Positions 1 to 11,640 of a stretch of 64,000 nt of DNA are shown here, one piece after another. A program made the translations under genes and the position numbers. Origin of the DNA: Rhipidocladum racemiflorum (taxonomy: Eukaryota > Streptophyta > Magnoliopsida > Poales > Poaceae); contig CM070569.1 in the NCBI GenBank assembly GCA_036346355.1, forward strand, positions 58,738,561-58,802,560, read 5' to 3'. The notes beneath the pieces were generated by a model. The model did not search any database. It worked only from the letters and a program-made list of their open reading frames with translations, and had not been told where the DNA came from. Position 1 is the stretch's first letter, and each line of letters starts with the position of its first letter.

Positions 1-1369
1 CGGAGAGTGAGAAGCTGGTCCGAGGTTAACTTGGTCTTCAATTCTTGAAACTTTTCTCACACTTCTCGGTCCAAAGCGTAGGGGCTGTCCTTTTGAGAAG
101 CCGAGTCATCGGTTTAGCTATCTTGGAGAATCCTTCAATGAATCTTCTCAGAGTATCACCGCCAAACCGAGAAAACTTCGACTTACGGCAGCGACACAGC
201 CGTTTCCATTCCAACAACATCTCGATCTTCTCGGGATCCATCTTCACGCCATCCTTAGTGATGATGTGTCCTAGGAAAGCGATTTCATCCAACCAGAAAT
301 CACACTTAGAGAATTTTGCATATAGCTGATGTTCTCTAAGCCTTCCCAGAATTAAGTGCAGATGCTTCTGGTGATCTTCTTCTGTCTTGGAGTAAATGAG
401 TATATCGTCTATGAATACCACGATGAACTTGTCCAAGAACTCCATGCATACTTGGTTCATCAGGTTCATAAAGTAGGCCGGGGCATTTGTGAGACCAAAT
501 GGCACCACGGTGAACTCATATAATCCGTACCGAGTAGCAAATGCTGTCTTTTCTCTGTCTTGTTCTCTGACCTTCAACTGATGATATCCTGTCCTCAGGT
601 CTATCTTCGAAAAGATCTTGGCTCCTTTCAACTGATCGAACAGGTCATCTATCCGGGGTAACGGGTACTTGTTCTTGATGGTTGCATCATTCAGGGCTCT
701 GTAGTCTACGCAGAGTCTCTTACTTCCATCTTTCTTTCTGGCAAATACGACCTGTGCGGACCAAGGGGAGATACTTGGCCGTACAAATCCTTTATCCAGC
801 AATTCATCCAATTGCTTCTTCAGTTCTTTTAACTCCAAAGGCGACATTGGACGGGATCGCTTATGGATAGGAGCTGTTCCAGGAACTAACTCTATTGCCA
901 GTTCTATGCCTCTGTTCGGAGGTTTTCCTGGTAACTCTTCTGGAAAGACTTCAGGGTACTCCCGAACTACGGTTATGCTGTCTAATCCACGGGCAACTGC
1001 ATTGATGATGCTCTGACTTCTTTTGATCAACCTCGGATCATTCTGAACTGTCACTTTCTGACCATAACCATTCCTGAGTGTCACTGTCTTCTGAGAACAA
1101 TCTAACTGAGCATGGTGTCTAGATAACCAGTTCATTCCCAATATGACATCTAGACCATCCATCTCTAACAACAACAGGTTGGCTCTGAACTCAATCCCTT
1201 GGATTTCTATCCTCAGATTACTGCAGCTGAATCTTGCCATCAACCGACTTCCAGGGGTGTGGAAAACACATGGAGAGGGCAAGGGAGAATAGGGCAACCC
1301 ACTTTTGCAAGCAAAAGCCAAGGAAATGAACGAATGGGTTGCACCTGGATCAAAGAGGGTTAAGGCCAA
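1..1369 (-). pseudogene. gypsy pol fragment: aspartic protease, reverse transcriptase, start of RNase H
   Basis: A 443-residue open stretch (1369 down to 38) covers a retropepsin-like domain and then RT. Near its N-terminus the protease motif reads LFDPGATHSFIS, where functional relatives have D-S-G or D-T-G, so the active-site triad looks damaged. The DVILGMNWL motif typical of plant gypsy proteases follows. RT motifs are clear: KKDGSKRLCVDYRALN, YPLPRIDDLFDQL, the fingers/palm segment SKIDLRTGYHQLKV, and the catalytic box VFIDDILIYSKTEEDH (FIDD in place of YVDD). The stretch after the thumb (residues CRCRKSKF on) matches no RT and looks like a local pair of frameshifts. RRFIEGFSKIAKPMTRLLK then returns the expected reading. 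The C-terminus is cut by the window edge. Confidence 0.9.
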
Positions 1370-1638
1370 CTTGGTTTGGACGGAAAACTTACCAACGATA
1401 ACATCCGTTGCTTGGTACTCTGCTGTGACACATGGTTGATTCTCGCCTTGAGGGTTCCTCTGGGCGGGTTGGTTCCGCGGTTGTTGGAATATCCCTCGGT
1501 CTTGGTGGTGCCCTCAAATAACCTTGATGGGGCGGTGAGGAGGTGGCCGGCGCCTGGTCGTCTGTTGGCGGAAGGCGGCGCTTGAGCTTTTGCCACATCA
1601 CTCGGCAAGTCCTTCTTCGAACGCTCTTTGCACAAGTG

Positions 1639-2256
1639 TCATTTGTCATAATGGAAGCAAGCTGAACCTTTCTTGGGACACACATTAGAGTAATGGTTCC
1701 CGTTGCAGGTAAAGCATCGAACATTCCGGGTGAGCATTGGGCGGAGCAGTCGGGATCCTCCCAACGCTTGTCTCTTGTTTGGAACATTGGGGTTGAAGGT
1801 ATAGGTCCTTCCCTTGAACCGACTTCTTCTTGACATCCTCTGTTCTTTGTGCCTTTCTCTTTCTAGTATCCTCCGTGTCATTCCTTGTCTCTTCGACACA
1901 ATCGACCTATCTACCATGGTGAGAAATCCTTGAACTCCACCGATGAGATATGGAACTTAAGGTTCTTCTGCGAGTCCTTCAGAGAATCTTTCTATTTTCT
2001 TTTCCTCTGTGTCTACTTCTCTGGGTGCATAGCGAGAAAGGTTGTTGAAGTGGTGCGAGTATTCCATCACGATCCTTCCTCCTTGATGGAGAGATGAAAT
2101 TCCCTCCGCTTGGAGGCCATCAATCCTATTTGGAATGTGAGTCTTCAGGAAAGCTTCTTGAACATCTGCCCACGAAATCTCTTGTCCTGTCTTGAGTCTG
2201 AAAGTTGACCCACCATGCTGCCGCTTGTCCTTGCGGTGGTGAGAGGCATAGAGCAC
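1639..2256 (-). pseudogene. gypsy gag remnant with retrotransposon-gag domain and zinc knuckle
   Basis: Two frames cover one gag. The segment 2256-1957 has the conserved gag core, including ISWADVQEAFLKTHIP and a terminal EVDTEEKKIERFSEGL typical of plant gypsy capsids. In another frame, 1917-1639 is a basic region followed by CFTCNGNHYSNVC and then ACFHYDK. The knuckle has three residues instead of four between the second cysteine and the histidine, so even the zinc finger carries a deletion. A shift of frame between 1957 and 1917 separates the halves. The spacer 1360-1635 leads to the protease in a third frame. Confidence 0.8.
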
Positions 2257-3790
2257 TTTCTCCTTCTCGATTACCTTGCACGGTATCCGGCTTCATTTGG
2301 ATAACCGTGAGCCAATCATCTCTGGCGATAACGGCTCGATTGACATGGAGAAAATAGGGCCGGGTCTTTTGGAAGTCGGACAGTGTGACCCACCTAATAA
2401 CCCATCATGTCCAAAGTTGTTTCCTTGGGGATTCATCTGGGTCTTGCGGCAAATCGTGCCATCATCATCTCAATCATCTGATTACGCCTGCATTACAGTG
2501 GTATCTGTTCCTTTCTATATCCGCCAAGACTTGAGCTATGTTAACTGGATTTCTGGCTGGGTCTGCCTCATTCCCGTAACCTTGGTGTTGTGATCCTTCA
2601 CCTTGATCCATACTGACTATCTTTTAGGTCTTGCTGCAGGGTTTTGGGCAAAGCAGAAGGTAAGTAAGATTTAGACATGGGGCAGAGAGAGATTGAATAG
2701 GTGAGAGGCGAGACGAAATGGGAAAGAATTAGTGGAATTAGGCCGAAGGTATAAAGATAATAGAGCAAACAACATACAGAGATAGGAAACTTAATTTTAC
2801 TGATACATAGATTGTTTACAATACCGTCATACTAAGGTAAGAAACAACCTATTTTACATTACAAAAGACTACTCCAAAAGGGTAAAGCCAACTTCTAGGA
2901 CTAACGCCCTATTCTAAGACTGGAATCTTCAATCGCTGCCGGAGATGTAGATGATGCGCTCCTCGATCTTCCTCCACATCTTACGCCATGGGCGAGTCGA
3001 TCCACGGACGGACCATCCACGGACATCTCTTCTCCGGCTCGTCTTGGCCGCACTGGTCTATCTCTTCACGAAGCTCGTCGATCTCCATCCAGGCATTGCT
3101 CAAGCGCCGGCTGCAGATCATCTCGCTCGATGAGAAGGAGGTGTACAGAAATCCTTGTTGACAAGGAGTTACGCAGCTTCATCGACACGCAGCGGATCCG
3201 CCTCGTCCTGCAGAACAGAGGCGATCACCGTGTCGGGGCATCCCCTTCATGGGGATCAATCAAATCGGCGTAGTCGAACTCGGTAGCGAAGAGGCAGCAG
3301 TGCTTCATCGCCTGACGGGCGAAGTCCTGAATAGCGTCTGACTCGTGGACGCGGTGCCCTTGGAAGTGACGCGGAATATCTGGATTATTTGGCAGGGGAT
3401 CCAGATTGAACCAGGCTCTCCACTCAACGCGGACGACACCCTGGAAAAGCTCCTCCGTGTGAAAAACGGGGATCTCAATCTGATCAGCTCCAACATCTTT
3501 GTAGCATTCTCCACAGCAGTCCAGCCCATCCTTCGGGAACCTCGGGAAGTGGGTAGACGTGGTGCACCATCTGCCAAAACGAGAATCTTTTTAAGTCAGA
3601 TGAGCGGAAAGGTTTTAAGTGAGTTTCAAAGGAGAGAAAAGAATTTTTAAGGAAAAGGTGGGAACAGAGAGAGGAAAGCGAGGATTATAAGGATAGTACT
3701 TACAGTTTTGAAACTCATTTTGTAGTTTGAAATAATCTTTTGAAAAAGACTCCTTAAGCCAACTTAGGTCTCGATCTACGGTCAAGCCTA

Positions 3791-3802
3791 GGCTCGATAC
3801 CA
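3791..3802 (-). other. primer-binding site of the left gypsy element
   Basis: On the minus strand the bases two nucleotides after the LTR terminus read TGGTATCGAGCC, close to the initiator-Met tRNA complement TGGTATCAGAGC. This fixes the 5' LTR orientation. Confidence 0.75.
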
Positions 3803-3804
3803 CT

Positions 3805-6447
3805 TGTGACGGACCGCCTTTTAGGGGCGATCTGAAACTCACATGATTACCAGGAAGACTAATCATTTGTAAAACAAGAGTAAAATTACGGCCAAAAGCC
3901 AATTCAACACTTTTTATTCAATATAGTTGGTCTAACGACCGGTTTTACAAGAGAAGCATCCAAGCTTCTAAACTTACACTAACAAAAGAGAGAAACCACA
4001 GGCAGGGCCTGAGCGAAGACAAAGACCTAGAACCAGACTAAATCGCCATCTACGATCTCTGGAAGGCGCCAACGTCTTCGAACTCTGAAAGGGGCGGGGT
4101 TTTGCAAGGGTGAGTACGGGAGTACTCAACAAGTCGTACGGAACCACTGAATACTATATGTAGGGGTAATCAAGGGCTGGCAATAGGGTTTAGTATCTGG
4201 ATGCAGTTTTATTTCACAATTCATTTTACATTTGAAGCACAAACTAATAAATAAGTAATTTGAATTTCACAAGTTCAACAACACTTAACCACAATTATCC
4301 AAATTCCAAACAGTAACTTGAGCTTAGTTCACGGGTATCAACCCGATTCCAACTTAACTTCATTTACCTAAGTACTGCAGCGTAATCGATTACAATTAAG
4401 ATTAACTCTGTGAGCGGCTCAACTTTACCCACAAGATATCTATAACCTTTATGCCAATCGCGAGTTTCATGCAACTTAAATGCATGTGGCCCAGTTTAGA
4501 TTATCACAGCATTTCGTTTAATCATTCCTGTCCTTTAGTTGTTTACCGATAGTACCGCTACCTTGGACTCAGGGTCCCAATTAGCGTCTTACGTTTTGAG
4601 AACCAAGTATGTCACTCTGGACCATTCCCGTTCCACCCCTCCGGTCCATTTCCCTGCCGGGAAGTCCGGTCCCCATTCTCTCCAGAGAATGGTAGCCACC
4701 AAGACAGTCCAATTATTATCTCAGGAATGATTAACTTAATGAGCCGTGTCGGATCACGGGTCCACCGACCGATCCGACTGTGGTTGAGCGGGAACTAAGT
4801 TATTTACTTTGCTCAAGGGATTATTAACCTTACACTTTTGCCAAAGACCAAGCCTTCATCCACAAACCCATTCCGGTACTCGCGATCTGCCACTGCACTC
4901 AACCAAGGCATTAATCACCCGGTAGGGATCGGAATCTCATCCACTCCGGATTAATCCGATCATCCCCAATCGCGACACTTTTATAAACAATCCGAATCGG
5001 AGATTCGGCAAGATTTTCTTTAAATCCAGGTTTTGAACTAACCTAGCGGTATAATCTAACCTATTCATGGCAATAAGCGATTAACTAGGGTTCCAAAGGA
5101 TTAACAGTGGTTCAAATATTTCAAGGAGGTTTCATGAGCAATTCGGTATTACCTATTTATCATGTCATTCTAAAATCTTGGATTTCATTAATTCAAATCT
5201 GATAAAATAATGCGATATAAAATAATTACTACTATAGCATGGCATGATAGGATCAATATGATCAAAGGGTGTACGGCTTGCCTTGCGGCGGTGGATCGGA
5301 CGAGTCGTCGAGGAAGTAGTCATGCTGCGCTCGTCCGTCTGGTCGGCGTCTGCTCGGAATCGCTCCGACTCGAGGACTGCTCGGCTCCACGGGCGTCTCA
5401 GCGGTCGAATCTAGCGCGGAAAGACAACCAACATAAATAAGCGATAAAACAATAAGCAGAAAATGAAAACGGAAATCAAACGGAACCGAATCGGAAGAGA
5501 AACGGAGGGCGGGATTTGGAGAATTTACGGGGTTCGGATCTGGAACGGATAGCATTTCGGACTCGATGGAGTCGAGGCGGTTCGGGAAAAGTATTTGGTG
5601 GAGCTCGGGATTTTCGGGATTTTTACGGATTTTCTGGCTATTTTTGGAATTAAAAGCGAAATTTGAATTTAATAATTAAATTAAAACCGATTTTCGTTTT
5701 TCTTATTTTAATGGCGCCGGCGAGAATGGGCCGCGACCCACGGCGGCCTTGGAGGCTGGCTGGCCGGCCAGGCCAAGACTGAGCGAGAGAGAGAGGAGAG
5801 GGCCACTCGGCAAAGAGGCAGGAGGAGAGAGAGAGGGCGGTGGGGCGGGAGCCACCGTCGAGGCGAAGCGATTCTGAGGAGGTTAGGAGCTAGGGTTTCT
5901 GGGCGGTGGGGCTGGCGGCAGCTTCTTGTGTATGGCCAGGCCGAGGAAGCGAGGCGACGGAAGGGAGAGGAGGAGCTCACCACAAGGAGGCGGGCGAGTT
6001 GGAAAAGCGAGGCGACAGGCTTTTATAGCTAAGCGAGGCGCAGCGACGGAGGCGGAGGCGGCCGCGCGCGCGGCGCGAGGCGGCGGAGCTGGCGCGGGTC
6101 GAGACCGGAGCAAGGAGGCGGCGAGACGAGGCGCGGCATGGTCGGGCGATCAGCAGACGGCGGCAGCGACCATTGGAAGCGGAGGCGGCCAGCAGCACAG
6201 CGGCAGCGACGCCGAGAAGGGGAGGCGGAGGTGGCTACGCAGCAGGCCGTGGCCGGCCGGGCCGGCCGGAGGAAAGCGGCGGCGAGCCGGTTGGGCCGGA
6301 AGGGGATGGGCCGGGAGGCCCACGAAGCAAAGGATTTGGCCCAAACACGGTAAGAATTCAAAATCGATTCCAAATTTCCAAACTCAAACAAACGCAAATT
6401 CAAACAAACTCAAACAAATTCATTTTGAATTTTTGAGGGTTGTTTCA
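3805..6447 (-). repeat. 5' LTR of the left gypsy element (2643 bp)
   Basis: On the minus strand it begins TGAAACAACCC (6447) and ends GGTCCGTCACA (3805), the TG...CA convention. The right border is exact because receptor-kinase coding sequence resumes at 6448. The first 700 bp of the LTR (6447-5700) are GC-rich and give long meaningless open frames on both strands; the rest is AT-rich. It holds the partly palindromic motif GTGAGTAC...AGTACTCA near 4110 that other LTRs in this window share. The neighbouring bases ACCTC (6448-6452) are the expected target duplication; its partner lies outside the window. Confidence 0.8.
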
Positions 6448-6863
6448 ACCTCGCGCCGGAATGGCTAGCCGGCACGGCCATCACGGCGAAGGCGGATGTT
6501 TTCAGTTACGGCATGGTGTTGTTCGAGATCGTATCGGGCAGGAGGAACGTGGAGGAGCGGCAGGACAGCACGGCGGACTTCTTCCCGTTGCTGGCCGCGA
6601 GCAAGCTCACCGACGGGGAGTTGTGCGGCTTGGTGAACAGCCGGCTCGATGGCGACGCGAACACGGCCGAGGTGGTGAGAGCCTGCAAGATCGCGTGCTG
6701 GTGCATCCAAGACGACGAGAGCGCGAGGCCGTCCATGGCGACGGTCGTGCAGGTTCTGGAGGGGCTCGTTGAGGTCAATGCCCCTCCGGTTCCGAGATCG
6801 CTCAAACTCCTCGCGGATCCAACGAATTATGTGAAGTTCTTTTCGGATTTTCCGTCAAAGTGA
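6448..6863 (+). pseudogene. S-domain receptor kinase, C-terminal kinase fragment, cut by an LTR insertion
   Basis: The fragment starts in the kinase activation-segment motif LAPEW, runs through AKADVFSYGMVLFEIVSG, then the C-lobe with CWCIQDDESARPSM, and ends FFSDFPSK with a TGA at 6861-6863. It parallels the C-terminal end of the intact gene ending at 35352, with about a dozen replacements and a two-residue insertion (YVKFF against YEFF). The frame is open for 137 codons. Everything N-terminal, including the glycine loop, the catalytic loop and the extracellular domains, is separated by the gypsy insertion and would lie beyond the left edge. Homology with the intact copy continues about 30 bp past the stop, so the duplication included 3' flanking DNA. 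Confidence 0.9.
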
Positions 6864-7462
6864 GATTGGTCCAAAATTGCACCGCTCACCTCTCGTTCTC
6901 CGTCGCCCCCTTCCCCTTTCTTCATTTTTCCTCGTCTTCCTGATCTGGTCCCCCTTCCTTCTCTTCCTTCGACGCCTGGCGGCCTCACCGGCGACGAGAG
7001 AGCTTAGGGCCTACCTCGTCATTATCTGCTGCCATGGTGCTCCAGGCTGTCTTCGGCGATGCGTTATCGACAGAGTTCGTTGCTCTGCTCGGCTTGGTGA
7101 TGCCAGGTTCTCCTCCACCCCAAATAATTTTCCTTTCTGTTGTTCCCGTAGTGGCCCTGGCGTGCATTGCCTTCCCTTCCGGCTTGTCGCCTCCGTCCAA
7201 CAGTTGTGTTCATCTCCCCCGTTCTTATCTTCTCCCCTTATCTTCAAATAAAATCCTGCATCCCAGCAAATACACCAAAAAAATCCTCTTCAGATCTACC
7301 AATACAAGGTATAATGAAGCAAACTCTGCTGTAATGCCAGTTACATCTACCTCTCCTTCTCAGGATTGTCGTGTAGAAGAGACAATCTCTGGGCAGGCGT
7401 ATGGCAGTCTCTGAGAGAGCTACACCGATACTTGTTTTCCTCAAGCCATGAACCATATATTA
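6864..7462. other. 3' flank of the kinase fragment; no gene recognised
   Basis: The first 30 bases match the 3' flank of the intact kinase gene up to the point where that copy carries an LTR at 35380. After that comes pyrimidine-rich sequence (6890-7000) and unremarkable DNA. Short open frames here show no recognisable domain. Confidence 0.5.
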
Positions 7463-7677
7463 CTCCCTTCACAGATACTTGTTGTTTTCGAAACTTTGAT
7501 CGTCAATATCTTTTAAATATTTAAATTGAATATAAAATCATATGTATATATTTGTCTCAAAAAATACTTTTATAATTTTATTGAGTTTTATAAACATATT
7601 ATAATAGAAATTAGTGGAGAACACTGTAATTTGGAAAACAAGTGTCCAAAACGACAACTATCTGTGATCGGACGGAG
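7463..7677. mobile_element. Stowaway-like Tc1/mariner MITE (215 bp)
   Basis: It begins CTCCCTTCACAGATA and ends TATCTGTGATCGGACGGAG, imperfect inverted termini of the CTCCCTCCGT type common in grass Stowaway elements. TA dinucleotides flank it (7461-7462 and 7678-7679). The interior is AT-rich and non-coding. Confidence 0.7.
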
Positions 7678-9320
7678 TAGTTTTGAGCACTATATTCAGT
7701 CCTATAGTACTTTTTTCCCTGTAATTTTCATTTAATTTCAGGGCTTATGTGTAATGCTGGGACTTTTGTAATGTTTTATCTTCTAATATAATATCATGGG
7801 TTTTGATCCTTACAAAATGAGATTGGGTCATGCAGAACCGCCATGTATTCATGTTTTTGGTAAGCTCCAGCAAGTTCGATGCATGTTTTAGAAATTTCAG
7901 CAGGTATCATCTGTGTTTTGGCAAGTCCTTGAAGAAATTTTAGCAAGTTTTATACATGTTTTATGTGTATTTCATCAAGTTTTATGTATGTTCTGGTAAG
8001 TTTCAAAAGAAGTTTTTGTGTTTCGAAGTTTCATATGTTTTTCAGCAAGTTTATAAAAGTATGATAAGTTCAAAAAAAGTTTTCATGGATTTGGATAGAA
8101 AATCCAACAAGTATAAATTCCCATAGAAAAATTGCAAGATTTAAGTTTGAAACATGTTGATAGTATTGTAGACCTAAACCCAATATGGAGCTCATTAGAG
8201 ATGACGGGGAAGAAGATGAGCTCACTGCATGACCTGCGCGTTATTGTGGTGGCGCAGCATGTTGCGTCGACTACCACTCATCGGTTGCAACGCCCGCGGT
8301 CGAGCAAATCGTGTCAATCAGACGACGATTGCAAAAGGCTGCGACTTCCTACCACTAGGAGTGCAATTGGAGCAGATACGAAATCATTCACCCCTTATCC
8401 TATTCCATGTATATATTTTTTGAAATCGAAGTGGGACACAAATAATACCGAACACGAATACGGATTGTCTCAGTCATGAATATGGAGCGAATACATGTTG
8501 AACCAAAAGCGAATAGTCTTAGTCACAGATATTTAGTCAGATATCGCGAAAACATAACACATATGTGTCGCATATGAAAGGATCAATCAAGCGTAATACA
8601 TCTCCAAAATGCAACTTATTAGGAGTTCAACAAGTAAATTTGACCGCAACAATTATGTTCAAAAGTATTTTAAAGTTTCTTATGTTTAAACATATTTTCC
8701 TAAATTAGGTGGAATTATTATGATCTCATTTGCTTTTTTTTTTCTTGACTTATTTGGATCCATTGTATTTCCTAAAAATAATAAAATAATTTTAATATTA
8801 GAAAAGCCTTGTGGGCTGATTTCTCTCTCCGGCCTACTCTGGGTAAGTGAAAGATTAGTCATATACTCATAGGCCCATGGCCTCATGGGATTGCGTATTG
8901 GGCTAATGGGCTAAGGTATGATTGATGGGACTAACTCTTACCGATCAAATTCCCGGGTAGCTCCCAATCCAACGGATACTTCTATTCCTAATCTGATGTC
9001 ATATTTGGGAAAACTACCCAGTTTCAATTCCGAACCCAACAAAACCTATTGGATATCGACTTCCTTTCACGAAATCGCTCCAAATTGGTTCAGTCGGTTA
9101 AGAAATATCCAACCCGACCACACCCCAACCTACCACACATTGGCGAACCAATGGCCTCCCGCAGCGTAAGCCCACAGCTAGCCGTTGTGATTGGGTAAGC
9201 CCATGGCCACCCTACCGCACAAGCCTATGGTCCCTCGACACCACTGTTGAGCTCAAAGGATATTATTGTCACTGTTGCATCACCCGCTCGCCTACTCGCT
9301 GCCTGTTGTGCCAAGGACAT

Positions 9321-9322
<2 letters not shown>
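7678..9322. other. Non-coding DNA with a degenerate short repeat; no gene seen
   Basis: Between about 7850 and 8070 a loose repeat of 30-45 bp recurs around the words CAGCAAGTTTTAT and CATGTTTT. Around 8420-8560 the words GAATACGGA and GAGCGAATAC resemble subterminal DNA of hAT elements, as does 24225-24432. The rest shows no coding signal. Confidence 0.4.

Positions 9323-9356
<34 letters not shown>
9323..9356. repeat. (AG)17 microsatellite
   Basis: An uninterrupted AG dinucleotide run of 34 bp. Confidence 0.95.
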
Positions 9357-9362
<6 letters not shown>

Positions 9363-9638
9363 ATGGGATGCATGAACTTCAATTTGAAGATACACATTGG
9401 GCTACATGGACAAAATAGGTGAATTGAGTGGACACGTGGGAGCATCCATCTCATCGTGTCATGAAAGACCATCTAGATGTTTTTTATTGGAGAGTACGGC
9501 ATATTGGCATCTTAAATTTCCTCAATGATCCGACTATCAAGCTTCCTAACAAACCTTCAACGGTATACCACTGAAACTCATGAAAATTTATACTGAAACT
9601 CATGAAACTTATCACTAAAACTGATGAAACCTCATGAA

Positions 9639-11029
9639 CAGGGGCGGATTCAGCGTGTAAGGAGTGGGGTCCTTGGCCCCCAGTCAATTTTTACTTCTAG
9701 TTATACCCCTCAAGCTTATGACATGTGGGCCCCAGTCAAATCTGAAGATGGCCCCCACTCCCTGTTTTCTCCTCTCCCTTCCTGCCTTCCAGGCTTCCAG
9801 AGCAAGCCTCCCAGCTCTCGCGTTTTCCCCCAACCCGATCGTTGATCGGCCGGTCCCTCCTCCACCCGGCACGCCGCGCGCTGCTCCTCCCTCCGGGCTC
9901 CGACCGTCCTCCGGCAGCCTTGGTAGCGCCTTGTTTGCTCCCAGTCTTTCCCCACCTCGGTGGCGTTGCTCCTCTGGCCGGCGCCCCCTCGGCCTCTGCT
10001 CCTCAACGCCGCCCGCCGACGGCCGTCGCCTCAAGCCCTCAACGCCGCCCGGCCCGGTCGTCGCCTCAACGCCGCCGACCCAGCGCTTAGCGCCGCCTGG
10101 CTGACGGCTGGCGCCGAGACGGTGAGCCCCTGATGGTATGTACGAGAAGGATGCAACGACAAGATGCTCGCTAATTAGACATAGTAGGTAGTACTTAGTA
10201 CTGGATCCAATTATATATTTATAGAAACCAATCATACGTAGGATTAGCACACACCTAATATGCTAATGCTGCTCTGAATGGCGTTGCTTTTTCGCAACTA
10301 GATAGATAGATACTTAGATAGGTAACCATCAATACTCTGAAGTTTGAAGAACTCAAATCATTTGTTCTGTAGGTACATTTAGTCATTTAGTCATTTAATC
10401 ATTTGCTAACTTGGAAAATATAGGTGATCTAGCTAAACTGATGGTAGATACAAGGAAGCATCTATCATATCCTTTGGTTTATCGTTTTTTGAAATTAGCA
10501 GTCACTCTTCCTGTTGCTACTGCAACGGTTGAGAGATGTTTCTCGGCCATGAAAATTATGAAGAATGCTTTAAGGAACAAGATTGGGGACAAGTTTTTGA
10601 GCTGTAGCCTCATTTGCTTCGTAGAAAAGGATATGCTAGATACGATCACTAATGAGGTGATCGTTGATCGTTTCCATAAGACAAAAATTGTCGTGGGAAA
10701 AATGCAGTGTATGTACTAAAAACTTATTCCTTTTCTACGTTTAAAATTTGTCTTCATTAACTTTGTTTATATGGCTTGCACTAACTTTTCTTCTTTATAA
10801 GTAATATCGTTATTTAGAAGACATATATCTGTATATTACATTATGATATTGTGGTATCTCGATCGTCTCAAAGACATTTTGTTCAAAAATTGCAAAGGTT
10901 AGTTCACTCAGCCTCTATCTTGTTTTACTCAATGGCAAAATTATTATGAAATTTGTAAGTTGCGATAGTTAGTACTTATTACAATAATATAGATGCCCCC
11001 ACTCAATTTTTGTTCTGCGTCCGCCCCTG
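9639..11029 (+). mobile_element. hAT transposon, internally deleted (1391 bp)
   Basis: Termini are CAGGGGCGGATTCAGC on the left and CTGCGTCCGCCCCTG on the right, an imperfect inverted pair typical of plant hAT elements. A perfect 8-bp duplication CTCATGAA flanks it (9631-9638 and 11030-11037), the length expected for hAT. Inside is one recognisable transposase piece, the C-terminal dimerisation domain (10411-10719). The GC-rich stretch 9720-10110 gives long open frames on both strands, but they look like compositional artefacts. Without the catalytic core the element would need a transposase supplied elsewhere. Confidence 0.9.
10411..10719 (+). pseudogene. hAT transposase C-terminal dimerisation fragment
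   Basis: The 102-residue frame contains SYPLVYRFLKLAVTLPVATA followed by TVERCFSAMKIMKNALRNKI and then DKFLSCSLICFVEKD. This is the conserved hAT C-terminal pattern of the zinc-finger MYM-type/TTF-like transposase group. It ends with TAA at 10717-10719. The DDE catalytic domain and DNA-binding N-terminus are absent, so this is a relic. It lies in the right half of the hAT element bounded by 9639 and 11029, in the same orientation. Confidence 0.85.
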
Positions 11030-11319
11030 CTCATGAAGCCAATTACTAAAACTAATAAAACTCAGGTATACCATTCCAACAATATATCATTGGCTAATAT
11101 CCCTCTAAGAAGTTTTCGCCTGATGCTAACACCGTGGCATGATTGTCACGGCGTTGGCATGATGCCAACAGTTGCTTCGATCAAGCAGAGCGCATCAACT
11201 ATTCAACATGGCATGCACCGTATGGGAACTGGGGAAGGGGACTCTCGTATGATCCCTATTCCCTAGTTGCGTCATGTAAGTCCACTTTCTCTCCACTGTA
11301 GCCTCTACAGCCCATGACG

Positions 11320-11640
11320 ACCGAAGATGGCATGAGATGCTGTTTGCGATCATATCAGGGTAGAGGACACATGGAGACGAGGTACGGTGGACTTCTTCCC
11401 CCTTTATTCCTGGCGCGGAAGGCGATCGAGGGGACTGAGGACCAGCGTGGTGGGCGATTCATGGCCGAGGTGGAGAGGGTGTGCAAGGCGCGTCTTTGGT
11501 GCGTTTAGGACGACGAGGGTGGAGGGCGTGAGGCCAACCATGATCAGCGTCGTGCTGCAGATTCTCGATCGAGGGATTGATTGATGCCGGCGTCCCACCG
11601 ACCGATTCTGAGATCATTTGAGCTTCCGATAGTCACCATG
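11320..11640 (+). pseudogene. Degenerate S-domain receptor kinase C-lobe fragment
   Basis: Pieces in several frames parallel the C-terminal kinase lobe of the intact gene in the right order: MLFAIISG (for MVLFEIVSG), VDFFPL, KARLWCV followed by an in-frame TAG where relatives have Gln, then DDE, RPTMISVVLQILD (for RPSMATVVQILEG), and PILRSFELP (for PPVPRSLKLL). Stops and frame changes mean it cannot encode a kinase. It is more diverged than the copy at 6448, so it is probably older. Confidence 0.7.

Larger units (their letters stand above)
1..6447 (-). mobile_element. Tekay/Del-type Ty3/gypsy retrotransposon, 5' half (truncated by window edge)
   Basis: The element runs right to left. Its 5' LTR (3805-6447) is followed by an initiator-Met primer-binding site (3791-3802), a roughly 1.5-kb leader, gag, protease and reverse transcriptase; the window ends at the start of RNase H. 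The order gag-PR-RT, the FIDD catalytic box and the sequence of the RT region fit the Tekay/Del chromovirus clade (inference from family knowledge). It has inserted inside a receptor-kinase copy, because kinase-coding sequence resumes at 6448, directly after the LTR terminus. The 3' LTR and the rest of the broken gene should lie left of the window. The gag and pol frames are interrupted, so the copy is not autonomous. Confidence 0.88.

Noticed and set aside
5883..6468. GC-rich frames of up to 180 codons on both strands
   Set aside because: They lie inside the 5' LTR of the left gypsy element and are compositional artefacts.
9684..10250. 188-codon minus-strand frame in the hAT element
   Set aside because: Low-complexity Gly/Arg-rich translation opposite another open frame in a GC-rich stretch; no domain.
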